Source: Chondrus crispus (lineage: Eukaryota; Rhodophyta; Florideophyceae; Gigartinales; Gigartinaceae). Taken from it: DNA of 64,000 bases. Position numbers and translations under genes: made by a program. The notes below the pieces were generated by a model. It was not told the DNA's origin and searched no databases. It worked only from the letters and a program-made list of their open reading frames with translations. The DNA is taken from assembly GCF_000350225.1 (NCBI RefSeq), contig NW_005178685.1, positions 217,731 through 281,730 of the forward strand. The letters run 5' to 3'. Below are positions 10,914 to 22,400 of the stretch, piece by piece. Each line of letters starts with the position of its first letter. The stretch's first letter is position 1.

Positions 10914-13581
10914 CAGGCTTTCGAAGAGCACATTTATCTAAACAGAGAGACAGTGCAACTATGGAGGTTTTACCCCAAAAGCTGAGTTCGAACTGACCAT
11001 TAAGAGGTTTATGCTTCAATTAGAACGGTAAAGCAATTTGGAGGATGAACTACTAAATGGGTTTCTGAACAGCTTTTTATGCGGTTGAACGATTGGCGTA
11101 TTACAATTTCCCATCATGTGTTTATCGTGTTTGAACAGAAGTTTCTTACATGTAATGGCAAACAGGTAGTAGGGCCTCTCCGAATCACCTAATCGCAATG
11201 CGACGCATCGGTTAAAAATATTACAAAGCTCTGCTAGTAAAGCATGAGATACATGTATGCATTTCTAAAAGGACGAACATTATATGCTATTTGCTGCATC
11301 GGTTTTAAAAGTGGCAGTTGTGAATCGTCGAGGACCCTGTCCGCGCTGTTGCTATGTACAGATTTACATTTATCGCTACTGCGAACGTTTGTAATCTATT
11401 GGAGCTCAACAGGGTCTTCATATGTCTCATAAGAATACGAAGGCTTCTGGAGCGCAAAACAATGTACAGGTGTACGAATTAGATTTATTTCTATTAGAGC
11501 ATTGAGTAAAATATGATCATCGCTATATGGATGAACTGAAACAGCATGTCTTTCTACAGACTAGCACCCCACATTTAATGAGAAGCATATGTAGTGCTAC
11601 GAGATGCAATAAATGTTTTAAGGGACACATGCATTTCTGATAACGATCTAATACCGTGTTTTTGGCATATATGTTCTTATTCAAGGATAGAGTCTTGAAG
11701 AAAACATGCGAAAAGTTATAGGTAACCGACATTAACCCAGGTTGGATATTTCTATAGTTCCGGATGTCAAGTGCCGTGGTAATGCGAACGAAAAGTTTAG
11801 ATTTTGACGCTTATTACATTGAGAATGCTAACCGAAGCGGTATATACCTACTTAGTTTCTGGCGTACTGGGAGTTTTACGCAAACTCTGTCTGCATCAGG
11901 CTGCAATTGAGAAACAAGAATTCGTGTATGTCGTATGACTACTTTTATCGGTTACACAAAAACTGTTGAAGGAGACGTTGAGCTATTAGGAGTTTTAATC
12001 TACAATTTGATGTAGCATTGACATGGAAGTGCATACGCAACGTACCATCAAGAGAGTAAAGCACTATGTTGTTCTATAGATGGTTCCCTTTTCTATTCTT
12101 CAAAGGGAAAGCAAGGCTTGAGGCATTGTCTGGGAAGCCTCTGGGGTGAGGAGTGAGGTTCCTGATGCAGGAGAGGAAAATATGAATCGTTCTGTACAGA
12201 GTCCACGGTGGGGTCATTAAAAGATGGCATTTATTGTCCACTATTTGAAACATTTGCGAAAATCGGGGTTTCCCGCAGACTCCTGCCCGCTTGCAACCAA
12301 ACCTAGCCGTCTGATGAGTGTTTCGACCACGGTAAACGGGAGAGCGGACTACAATCTAACACTTGAAATGGAGGCGGCTTAAAAGTAAAGATTACAACTC
12401 AAGATATGGCTCCTTGAAGATAGCTCTCGTAACAGCCTTTCACAGTCCGAAACGTCCAATAATTTAGGAAGAAACAGACAATAAACTATTCCATGTACAG
12501 TACATGGAAGAGGTCTATTCCATGCATTGGTTGAGGGATAAGGCGCTCAAAAAAATGGCAAATGTCTACGTCAAGTTATCCCCGGATGTAACGGGCAACA
12601 GTCTCCCCTGTAGCCTTAAGGCGACTTCAAAATCGATACCCGCTGGTTTTATCGGGAGCACAATTTCTTGAAAGCAAGAGGCAACGGAACAGGAAGCATA
12701 AAATTGTATGCTGGTTCACGCACATAGGGGAGAAAGCATTGCTCGACGGGGTCGTGCTCCCAAGGCCACTTGGATTGATCAGGAAGCCTACCTATCTGCC
12801 CTGATCTGAGCTGCGGCAGGGACGTCAGGTCATCATACGGTATGATACTATGAGCAGTGATGACAGCGCGGGGCCCGTGCCGACCAGCAAATTACAGTTT
12901 ATTTATATCGTATGGGAGCGGAGCACTTCTGGTTCTGGATGCTCTGTTGCGTCCGCACAAACAGTGAGCACCATTTGGGTTTTCATCCAATCACTGCCCA
13001 GTCTTCAAACGGGCCGATGCATCTGATTTGCCACCGTTGAAAGGGCTTTCGATTCGAGTCACCTCGGCAATTTGTATGTTTCCGACTATACTTCGATCGA
13101 TCGCACTCTGTGTCTGCACTTCACGTTTCGACAGACTTCTTGGAGTAAGTGCGAGACCAGCTAGGCACGGCAAATTGACTATCAACTTGCATCGTGGATG
13201 AAAGGGCTCTCCTTATCTCGTCAAGAACTCCGTCGCCTCGTCAGAAAGAATTGAGCTTCAAAATGGCTGTGATATGGCTCTCACCGAACTTATACTCGCA
13301 TCACAACTGCAGTCGAGACTCGCAGCTGACGCACGGCCCACGAAGAAGAGCTCTTCGTGAAGCAAAACCTACGTTCTCTCTTTACGTGCAGTAACAATAG
13401 AGCAGAGCAATTGGCGCAGAGAATGTAGGGTAATAGAAATGAAACACAGAGGGGTGGAAATTTTAGGCCACCGACTGATGTCCCCACTCGTGTCCACTCC
13501 TGCGTGGCAGAAATCCAAAACAAGACAGGAACGCGTCCACGTCTCATTGGCATTTGATATTTTCGGCCCGCAAGTGAGGCC

Positions 13582-14694
13582 CTAAATGTGGGCACCAAAT
13601 AGCGTTGACACAGATTCCTCGCGATGAACACGGCTAATGGTTTCAGCCATGAGCGTGCCGACTGAGAGCCTGGTAATACAAGAAAGTGATTCGTACACTT
13701 CCTGTTTCAGCTCGATTGAGTTAGTGACAACCAGCTCCTCAATGCAAGAATTCTGAATACGTTCGACAGCCGGACCCGATAGCACAGCATGGATACAGCA
13801 AGCCCGTACGCTCTTTGCCCCGTTCTCTTTTAGTGCGACTGCGGCTTTCGTAAGGGTACCAGCTGTGTCAACCATGTCATCGACGATGATGCAGTCACGG
13901 TCCTGCACTTCACCGATGACATGTAGAACATGAGCTACGTTTGGCGCGGAGCGTCTCTTATCAATAATGGCTAGGGCCGCATCCAGGAACTTTGCGAGCA
14001 GGCGAGCGCGTTCCATACCTCCTGCATCGGGTGATACAATGACCAGTGGATTGGGATTTGATGCTCGAATCGCGCGATATTCTTCTGAACCATTGATGTA
14101 ATTAACGAAGACGGGGAGTGCGAACATGTGATCGACGGGGATATTGAAGAAGCCTTGGATTTGGCCGGCATGAAGCTCGAAGGCCAAAACGCGATGAGCG
14201 CCCGCAGTCTGTATTAGGTCTGCGACGAGACGCGCGGTAATGGGAACACGAGGGGCAGCTTTTCGGTCTTGTCGCCCGTATCCGTAATACGGGATGACAG
14301 CTGTAATACGTTTCGCTGAGGCCCTTTTGAGGGTATCAATGATGACGAGCAGCTCCATGAGATGATCATTGACCGGAGGAGACGTGGGCTGAACGATGAA
14401 AACATCTTTGCCACGCACATTGTCCTCTATAGCGACGCGAGTTTCGCCATCGGAGAAGCGGGATACGACGGCGGAGGTCATGCGAACTTTGAGATGTGAG
14501 GCGATCTCGCGAGCCAAGACGGGGTTTGCATTGCCAGCGACGACTCGAATTTCGTAGTTGAGGGCCTTATCGAGGTCCATGAGGTTGGTGTTGCTGTGAA
14601 AGTTTGAAAGAGAACCATTGGTGTAGCCAAAAATGGCCGGTTGGTTTGCCTCCTCCGGGACTTGAGCACCTTCCTCCGGCTTGCGAACGGTCAT
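13582..14694 (-). CDS. PRPS: Ribose-phosphate pyrophosphokinase (PRPP synthetase)
   Basis: Makes 5-phosphoribosyl-1-pyrophosphate from ribose 5-phosphate and ATP, the common precursor for purines, pyrimidines, NAD, histidine and tryptophan. The 370-residue protein has the family's catalytic segments: VIPYYGYGRQDRKA (about 134-146), ELHAGQIQGFF (173-183), the flexible-loop KRR (246-248) and the PRPP-binding loop CIIVDDMVDTAGT (268-280). The ATG at 14694 was chosen because the frame upstream opens only with TTG. About 45 residues precede the usual bacterial start. They lack a strong transit-peptide character, so the location is unclear; cytosolic or organellar forms are both possible. The ORF is intron-free and complete. 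Confidence 0.95.
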   Translation of the reverse strand: MTVRKPEEGAQVPEEANQPAIFGYTNGSLSNFHSNTNLMDLDKALNYEIRVVAGNANPVLAREIASHLKVRMTSAVVSRFSDGETRVAIEDNVRGKDVFIVQPTSPPVNDHLMELLVIIDTLKRASAKRITAVIPYYGYGRQDRKAAPRVPITARLVADLIQTAGAHRVLAFELHAGQIQGFFNIPVDHMFALPVFVNYINGSEEYRAIRASNPNPLVIVSPDAGGMERARLLAKFLDAALAIIDKRRSAPNVAHVLHVIGEVQDRDCIIVDDMVDTAGTLTKAAVALKENGAKSVRACCIHAVLSGPAVERIQNSCIEELVVTNSIELKQEVYESLSCITRLSVGTLMAETISRVHREESVSTLFGAHI

Positions 14695-16078
14695 GGCGGT
14701 TGGGAAGGGGTTAAGAGAAACAAACAAGAAGACGGTAAACGTACAGTCGGAAAGTCGGTTTGAGCTCAGTACGAGAGGGAGAACAAGGAATGTGTTCGCA
14801 AGAGGAGACGTGCGAAATGTTTGAGGCTGAGCGCAAGGATGTAGGGGGTTCGTGAATGAGCAGCGAGTCTAGAGACACGGAAGGAATGCAAGAAACGGAT
14901 GGATGACCAGGCGTTCTAAAAGTGCACCAGTGTTGGTTGACGAAGTTTGGTGGGAAACAGAGCAATGTATATACACACGCAGGGTGTTCAGCGAGGATGA
15001 GCGGGCAGGGGACGTCAAAGAGGTGAACTCAATCGTAATGGAGGAGGGCAGAATTTAGAATAGCTATAAGGACGGGGCGGCCTGTCAGGCGTGAGAGGTA
15101 GCGAGAAAAGTGGTTTACTAAATGGCGGAGGGGCGAGGGCGGGGGAGGACGCCGGGCGGCGGGGAGCGAGGTGCACAGTTGCGGACGGGGGAGGTGGGTG
15201 CATGGGTGTCATAGCGTGGTCGTTGCGTGTCTGAAAGGTACCTAATTTTTGTTGTTTTCTGGACTTGGCCCGGCAGGCGGGCCACGGACGGTCGTTTATC
15301 ATACTGCGTTTTCAAGGCCCCAGCAGGTTTCGAGCCGCCGCCCCGCCGGGCACACGTCGCTGATCGTGAACTTGATTTGGCACGGACCGCCTCCGTCCCA
15401 ACACGCATATATCTCTGATGCATGAACACCAGGTCCGTAATCTTAACCGCCTTGTACAGTATGTTTTCGTTCGTGCAACCTGAGTTTGTCTTACACTTTT
15501 TGCAATGTAATACCGAGTTCCACTATTGTGAAAAGGTCTATTTGGTGGGAAGCACTGTACTGCATGAGACAAACTCAGTACTACCCTTCGAAGGGTACAG
15601 GTACATGCTCGAGTGTGGAGAAATACCGGGGGCTAGCTAGTAATACGGCTTGGAACGACTGGCCCGTGCACCACAAGACGGAATGTCGCGCTCGGGACGA
15701 CATACTGTACATGTCTACCTGCCGGTGAGCCATTTCTGGCGGCGAGACTTGGCCGTGCAAAATAGACCGCCTAAGCCCCAGACACATCTGCCCCAAGAGC
15801 TGCTTAAAACATCAACGTTTGATGGTACTGTATAGATTACAGTAATAGGGTTGTTCACTCGCTTTATGCAAATGGTATGTGTTGTACGCCCCTCTATTGG
15901 ATGTTCTGCATATCCAGATGCATTTTAGACCAATGGCTAGGGCCAAGTGGCTCCCAAATATTCATGGCGCAACCAACCGGAGGCTCTCAGAATCCCGTTG
16001 GCCAGGACCTGTAAGGTTCCATGCACCTTTAAACCTTTTTTTCAAAACATTTCACTTCCTTGGCCTGACAGCAGCCTC

Positions 16079-16209
16079 TTAGTAAGAGGCAACAGCAGCC
16101 ACACTTCAGGGCCTGGAGCGCAACAGAGCTAAGACCCCTGAACTTCAGGCTAAGAGGCTCTTACCCACGCTCCAGGCCCTGAAGTGTGGCTGCTGTTGCC
16201 TCTTACTAA
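16079..16209. repeat. Large hairpin: perfect 42-bp inverted repeat
   Basis: The left arm 16079-16120 and right arm 16168-16209 are exact reverse complements, separated by a 47-nt loop. The loop itself has a small CCTGAA-C-TTCAGG palindrome. The arm outer ends are TTAGTAAGAGGC. It could be a foldback/MITE-type element or a source of hairpin RNA. Lies 366 bases before the flavoprotein start codon. Confidence 0.9.
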
Positions 16210-16224
16210 GTCGGAAGTTCAGGT

Positions 16225-16376
16225 GATCAGCCACCAGTTAATTCCTTTCCGAACAGCAGAGCGTACTACACGCGACAGGTATGTAGTACACGTTTGAAGT
16301 GATGTGAGACGTGTTTACACGTGTCGGCGGCAAGAGGCGATCAGCCACCAGTTAATTCCTTTCCGAACAGCAGAGC
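16225..16376. repeat. 38-bp direct repeat upstream of the flavoprotein gene
   Basis: The same 38 bases, beginning GATCAGCCACCAGTTAATTC, occur at 16225-16262 and 16339-16376. They are 114 bases apart start to start and exact by eye. The spacer holds GTACTAC/GTAGTAC arms. A promoter-proximal segmental duplication or footprint of an insertion are both possible. Confidence 0.9.
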
Positions 16377-16574
16377 CCGATGCACACTGAGGCCTGTCCT
16401 GGATCTCCGACCGAAAACGACCTCTCTCGATGTCGGTTCATGCAGGGAAAGGCAAAAGGCAAAAGGGCCATTGTCCCCCTTGACGCTTTGCACAAGCCTT
16501 GGTCTGCGTACCAACCAATTTCTGACCCGCACAGACCAGTATTTCTCTCCAAACCCGCATCTTCTCGCAACGCA

Positions 16575-18446
16575 ATGCCTCTCCCCCAAGCTTTCATCCC
16601 AACCGTCCCACTCCTCCGTCTACGCTGTCCCCGCTCCCATGCCCGCCGCCGCTCCCGCTCACGAACCTCTTATCTTATGACTGCCTCCCCACAGTCTCAG
16701 ACTCCCTCCCCACGCTTAGAAGCCTTCCTGAACAGTTCCGAAGAAGGCAACCCCTTCCTTGGTTTGCAGCGTGCCGACGCAGCCTTTGCCGCTCTCAAGT
16801 CCCGCACCCGCACCCCACCCAAATCCCCCCCCTTCGTACAGACCTTCCCCACTGCCGTTCGGGCATCAAACGATGCCCCCCATTTCGACGTCCTTGTCGC
16901 AGGAGGTACCCTAGGCGTGTTTTACGCCACCGCTCTGCAGGCCCGTGGCTGGCGCGTCGCCGTAGTGGAGAGAGGGCCCCTTGTCGGGCGGACGCAAGAA
17001 TGGAACATTTCTCGGGACGAACTGCAGGCCTTAGTCGTCAATTCGGTCTTGTCGGAAGACCAGCTCGCGAAGATCATCGTCACTGAGTTCACAGAACCGG
17101 GGCGCATCGGATTTGCATCACAGGAGGGAGAGCAACGGGAGCTTGGAGCAAGTGGTGTGCTCAACATCGGGGTTGCCCCAGACAAATTGGTCGCGATGGC
17201 AAAGGACAATTTCGAGCGCATCGGTGGCGTAGTCATGGAATTTTGCAAAGTGGAGCAAGTTGAAGTGGGACCCGATGCCGTCAAAATAAGTGTTGGAAAG
17301 CGGAAGAACCTTACCGTGAGCGGTTCATTGGGCGCAGGCGGTGTGGGTCTAATAGGTACTGAGGAAGGTGGGGAGGATATGTCTGTGAGCGCCCGCGTGC
17401 TCGTCGATGCCATGGGTGCTTTCTCTCCGATTGCGGCGCAAGCGAGGAATTTTCGCAAGCCAGATGGTGTGTGCATCACAGTGGGAAGCTGTATGACTGG
17501 AGATTGGCCCGCGAACGAGACTGGAGATCTTATTTATTCGTTCCAGCCGATTGACAAGAGGAGATCTGCGCAGTACTTCTGGGAGGCGTTCCCAGTGGGG
17601 AGAGAGAAGGCCGCAAGGACTACATATATGTTTACGTATGGGCCGTGCGCCGAGGGTAGACAAAGCTTGACGGAGGCATTGGAGGACTATTTGGAGTATT
17701 TGCCAACATATCAAGGTATTCGGATGGAAGAAATGGCGTTGAAACGAGTGCTTTTTGGGTTCTTTCCGTCGTACTATCGCGACAGCCCCACTGACGTCAA
17801 GTTTGACAGAATATTGTCAGTTGGCGACGCAGGGGGCCTTCAGTCTCCAATAAGCTTTGGTGGTTTTGGGTGTTGTTTGCGGCATTTGAGTCGCATCTCC
17901 GGTGCTCTTGACGAAGCTCTGCGCATCAAGAATGATTCACTGCTGTCAAAGGAAAAGCTTCAAACGTTGCAGTGGTACTTACCTTCCTTATCCGTGTCTG
18001 GGTTATTCAATAGGGCCATGTCTGTACAACCGGGTCAAACCACGGCAGGCCCGTTGTTGGACGAGTTTGGTATAAACGAGGTTTTATGGTCGAACATGAA
18101 AGCCATGTCTGATCTTGGCGAAGACGTTCAACGCCCATTTCTGCAAGATATCGTCACTGCTGGTGGGTTGACTAAGACTCTAGCTTCCATGGCTATTCGG
18201 AATCCTGTCCTTGCTATCAAGATGACCCCGTTTCTTGGACCTTCAGAACTGATATCATGGAGCGGACATTTCTTTGCCCTTATCAGCTACTCGTTTGCCA
18301 TACCTGCCCTCCTCGGTGTACGCAGTTTGTTGGAGAGAACCAGTGTGCTCTCGGATACGCAACGCTTTCTTTTGAATCGTATGATTGACACAGCGATATA
18401 CGGAAGCGGAAAGGATGCTGAAATCCACTTCAACACGAGATCTTAG
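16575..18446 (+). CDS. Lycopene-cyclase-like FAD oxidoreductase, plastid-targeted
   Basis: A 623-residue flavoprotein closely resembling the plant protein family annotated as lycopene beta/epsilon cyclase-like (Arabidopsis At2g32640 type; remembered, not searched). Its real substrate is not established, and it is distinct from LCYB/LCYE. A Rossmann FAD motif FDVLVAGGTLGVF lies at about 104-116. Further family blocks are EWNISRDELQ, PDGVCITVGSCMTG, QYFWEAFPVG and SVGDAGGLQSPISFGGFG (near 420). A hydrophobic segment (about 563-579) is near the end. The first 35 residues, MPLPQAFIPTVPLL then RR/SR-rich, suggest a transit peptide, so I chose the ATG at 16575. The frame is open back to an ATG at 16380, but that extension is atypical. 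Intron-free. Confidence 0.85.
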   Translation: MPLPQAFIPTVPLLRLRCPRSHARRRSRSRTSYLMTASPQSQTPSPRLEAFLNSSEEGNPFLGLQRADAAFAALKSRTRTPPKSPPFVQTFPTAVRASNDAPHFDVLVAGGTLGVFYATALQARGWRVAVVERGPLVGRTQEWNISRDELQALVVNSVLSEDQLAKIIVTEFTEPGRIGFASQEGEQRELGASGVLNIGVAPDKLVAMAKDNFERIGGVVMEFCKVEQVEVGPDAVKISVGKRKNLTVSGSLGAGGVGLIGTEEGGEDMSVSARVLVDAMGAFSPIAAQARNFRKPDGVCITVGSCMTGDWPANETGDLIYSFQPIDKRRSAQYFWEAFPVGREKAARTTYMFTYGPCAEGRQSLTEALEDYLEYLPTYQGIRMEEMALKRVLFGFFPSYYRDSPTDVKFDRILSVGDAGGLQSPISFGGFGCCLRHLSRISGALDEALRIKNDSLLSKEKLQTLQWYLPSLSVSGLFNRAMSVQPGQTTAGPLLDEFGINEVLWSNMKAMSDLGEDVQRPFLQDIVTAGGLTKTLASMAIRNPVLAIKMTPFLGPSELISWSGHFFALISYSFAIPALLGVRSLLERTSVLSDTQRFLLNRMIDTAIYGSGKDAEIHFNTRS

Positions 18447-19466
18447 GTAAAGACAGCCTCTAGCCGACGATATTTTGGAGAATTGAAAGTCCAAATTGGG
18501 GCTTAGGGCATCCCCAGTTCACACAACACATTTTCGTCGGGGTTGCACATACTCAAAACCCAATCGCTGACCAAGCGGAAGAAAATACGGGCGTTTTTGG
18601 TTTCGAAGTTATCTAAGATACGGTTTGATGGTTGCTCAAAAAAGATTCTGCTACAGACATTTCTAAAACGACCGGGAAGGACATGTAGGTCTCAAGAATA
18701 TATCTTTCCTTCCGCAACGCAGAAGTCAAGTACGGTGGCGTCGGTATCTTTCTAATTCTTGCCGAGAGAGCGCAAGTCATGAAAAAGCATGTTGAAAAGT
18801 GACCTCAATGTAGGACAACGGTCAGATTGACACTAGAGAGAGCTAAGCTCCGGCACTTTCCCCATCTCTCAAACTTTTGGGTTAATCAATCAACTGCTTC
18901 TCAATGTTACCAACAGCTTCACCTCGCGGCGAGTCTGCGCACCTTCGATTGAATTTCCTTTCGCGGCTCTGGCAGATTGATACGCTTGGGGCTCACTCTG
19001 CTCGTTCCCTAGATGTTCTCAGCGATGTCACCCGACGTATTGCGTTTGGCGACTATTACTCTTTGGCACTGTCTGGTCCGCCCTCAACACCTTATAAGCT
19101 ACGCTAAATGGCGCACCACCGCCACCTTATTCTTGCGCGAATGTCGTGACGTGCCGCGGAAGGTTCGCACCCACTCCATGTCTGGTACTGACATCCACAC
19201 TATGAAATAGTGTGCGCCTCAGGCATTTGAGAAAAGCACGAGTAACATCAATTTAGTGTAGAGTGGTAGGCGTTAACATGTGTCAGTCATTTAGTCTTCC
19301 CAGAAATAATCCACATGATCCGCAGTTAGTCTTGTGCAGTACAAGTACAGTGTCAACGTCCGAAGATATGACAGTCTGATTGAGAGAAAGTTTAACCAAT
19401 GTTTAACAACAATAAGGTCCGAGATAGCCTGGCATTTCTCGACAGCTCAAGGCCTGTATTTGTCGC
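18447..19466. other. Convergent spacer with dispersed repeat copy
   Basis: Tail-to-tail gap between the flavoprotein and the giant Nup205-like gene. No gene supported. Contains copy A of a short dispersed repeat. Confidence 0.5.
18583..18860 (+). repeat. Dispersed non-coding repeat, copy A
   Basis: Aligns by eye in blocks with 33303-33560: CATTTCTAAAACGAC, ATCTTTCCTTC, TCAAGTACGGTGGCG, then AGGACAACGGTC followed by GA-T-GACA-TA. It has no reading frame. The two copies are diverged, with small gaps. Confidence 0.7.
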
Positions 19467-22400
19467 CTAGTTTCCGTTGGGTTTGAGTTGATACAGAAAC
19501 TCCACAAGCTCAGGAGCATGAATAAGGGAATAGGCCGGGGCTGGTGGTGCAACCTTCTGCATTCGTGACCTGACTGTTGCTACGCGCTTGCGAATTTCAT
19601 CCTTAACACCCTGCGTCAACAATCCCCTGTCATTGAAGGCCAGGACATGTGACATCGTCATGTGGAGAGCATTGTCAATTATGTTTTGTAGATAGGATCT
19701 TCGCGGTTCTTGCGCTCCTCGGTAAATCTCACCGCATGCGTGGTATTGCAAGGCCACGAGCAATCCCAACCCAACATCATTTCCCGAAATTACCATCGTC
19801 GGTTTGAACAGCATTACATCTGTCACATCAGCAAAACGGCGGAGCGAACCAAGAGCAAACCCAAGAGCTCGAAGTAGTGACCTCGATGCTTCCTCTCCAA
19901 AATACAAATCTCCTGCTGTAATTATCCCAGAACCGTATGGACCCCAAGGCGATCCAGGAGAAGGATGAATGCCGTTATGGGGAGTAGCGCTACTAACAAG
20001 CGGGGATTGGAACAATGGGGTTAACACTCCGGGCGAAGGAGGAATGATACCGCCTGGACTCCCTCTGACGTTTCCACCACTGCCTCCAATGGCTGCTCGT
20101 AAAGCCTGTGATGGTGAGCGTCGTGGGGGTGTACTGGCCGTATGCCCACCGGCCTTTGAAGGGCTCGCCGTCCATGGCAGTGGACTTGGTACGTATGAAG
20201 CATGGACCCCAGCGTCATCCCGGTCAACACGCCACAGCTGACTTCGATCTTTTTCACGTTGCGTTACTGGCCTCACTGATCGTTCGACTGGCTCAGCTCG
20301 AATAACTTTGTAGACTTGATAGGCGAATTGTAGAAGACCAGTAACAGTCCTGTGCAGCAGTTCTGGCAAATTCTCCTGTAGTTGCAAGCCATAGCTCGAA
20401 AGCTTGAAAATTGCAAAGCACCCTGCCTCGGCCTCCTCACTTCTTCCGAGGCTTGGGTATTTTCTTCCACTTTGCTGGCCATGCTGATAGTATTCTTCTT
20501 CAGTGGGGCATGGGAATCCTGCAATCGGCCAGTCACCTGAGAGATCAAGCGAATCCCGAGAAATTCGCAAGAGACTTGTTGAACAGAACTCCAGAACGTC
20601 TCGCAGGATTTGCTCCCTATCTGCGCTGCCTTCCCAGAGACAATCTCCGCTAGGAATGACTCTACCCGCCACTCGAAGGCACGCACACCATAAAAGATGA
20701 GCGCTATTTCGAGAGTCCTGTCTTTCATCGTAGGTGCTTATTGGGGTCTCCGAATCTGGTAGAAACGCTAGAATATTGCCTCCGCACAAGTGTCGAAGAA
20801 TTTTTGACTGCCCAGCTCCTGAACGACCCGGGGTTACCAAGTGAATGTGCGAAACTGCAAGTAGAAGACTAGACGCAGCCACGCCGCATTCCGTCTTCCA
20901 CGATTTGTTCCCACTTTCTCGTGCCAAAGCGGAAACAGCCGCACAAACAGTATCGATAGCGCCGGCGTCAAAGCGTGGACTGATTGGGAAATCCGTCATC
21001 TTGTCATCCAATTGGTTTTCAGGTACTGAGCAAATGGCAACAGATGCAGCACTGTATAAAGATGGTATGGGCTTGCTCAACCTCAAACAGTCTGTTGCAC
21101 ACTTCGCGAGCTCATGAAAATCTCCCGCATTTCGAAATGATGTACCAGTCGCAAGCCTTGCAACCGTTAAAAGTAGCCAACGCACGGTATCTAGCCTCTT
21201 GCTATCCACTTGGGGATGATCCAAACTTGTTTGCGTGCAAGCTAAGGTGCGAGTAATCGATATACATATTTGAGCAACAGGACTCATGGAACATTCTTTC
21301 TGGGCACATTTCGGTGGCGAAGGAAACCGAATCGACGTGAGGGCAGGGTGCTGAAGCTCATCCGTTGTTAAACTTGCCGATAAAGAAGCCATCAATTTTG
21401 CCGTTTCGACTGATATAGCACTAGTGTGGCATGACTTGGCGACGGATGACATCATACACACTAGCATTCTTGATAAAAATCGGCAAAGCTTCCCACCAAA
21501 CTGAGGGCTCGAGTAAGTCAGGGCAGCATTTTGATTTGGGGCAAAGGCATCGGCAAAAAGGACAGCAGAGGCCATTTCAGAGAAGGCGGTAATAACTTCA
21601 ACCTGGACATCTTTCCTGTTCAGTTCAGTGTTTAGCAGAAGCATCTCAAGAATCAAGTGCCTGTAACTGTAAATATCAATCTCAAGCGCTTCGAGAAAGG
21701 CCAGGATTGCTGGAACATCAAACTCGTAGTCAGTTCCAAACCTGGTCTTAACATCCCCAGTTCTTCTAAAATCGTTCAGAATTGGAAAGTACTCAGCTTG
21801 CTCATCATTAAGACCAATCGCCCTCGCAAGCGAAAGCGACAGTTTCCGGATTCGGTCCTCGATCGATTCAATATGCTGATCTGTGTGGGTAAACGGCTGT
21901 ACATCGTTCTGCATTGCATCTTGCGATGTCTGAACTCCTGACGCTACACATCCTCGCAAATAGACGTCGTCAATCGTCAGTAGCACATGCATCCAACGCT
22001 CTGTGAAAACTGACGCAAACCGAGCGAATGGCTCTCGCTGAAATACCTCAGCAGAAACTCGCATTTCCCTTCGATCAGAACTCTCAGAATTGTCATTTTG
22101 AAATGGGATGGGCGATGAAGCGATTAGTGCCTCGCTTATCTGCATAGATATTTCGAAAGCAAATATGTGCAAGCAATCTGCTGTGATAGACTTCCAAGCT
22201 GCAATAGTGTCAACTGTGAGACTCTGCTTCAGCACCACTTTTGGGATGCTAGACACCCGTAGTTGTTCTGACAATGTTCGTATTCTCTCCGTAGATAAGA
22301 AATCGTTAAAGGAATGCAGTGTTTTGGCGAGGTCTACCTTTCCATTAGTTCCTCCTTGACCAGCGTCACACCGCAGCAAACTAGAAAGCAGATCCCAGAT

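Larger units (their letters stand above)
10276..13581. other. Gene-free AT-rich spacer with palindromes
   Basis: No coding region supported in 3.3 kb. Frames are short and unlike proteins. Contains the tandem palindromes at 10842-10913 and a 17-nt palindrome at 12491-12507 (CCATGTAC-A-GTACATGG). The stretch just before 13582 is the 3' flank of the PRPP synthetase gene. Confidence 0.5.
14695..16574. other. Intergenic region between divergent host genes
   Basis: No gene supported. It should hold the promoters of PRPP synthetase (leftward) and the flavoprotein (rightward). Structures seen are a 12-bp inverted repeat (15480-15491 with 15567-15578), the large hairpin at 16079-16209 and a 38-bp direct repeat (16225-16376). 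Confidence 0.5.

Noticed and set aside
16380-16574. Longer start for the lycopene-cyclase-like protein
   Set aside because: The extra 65 residues do not look like the family or a transit peptide, and they begin right at the upstream 38-bp repeat.
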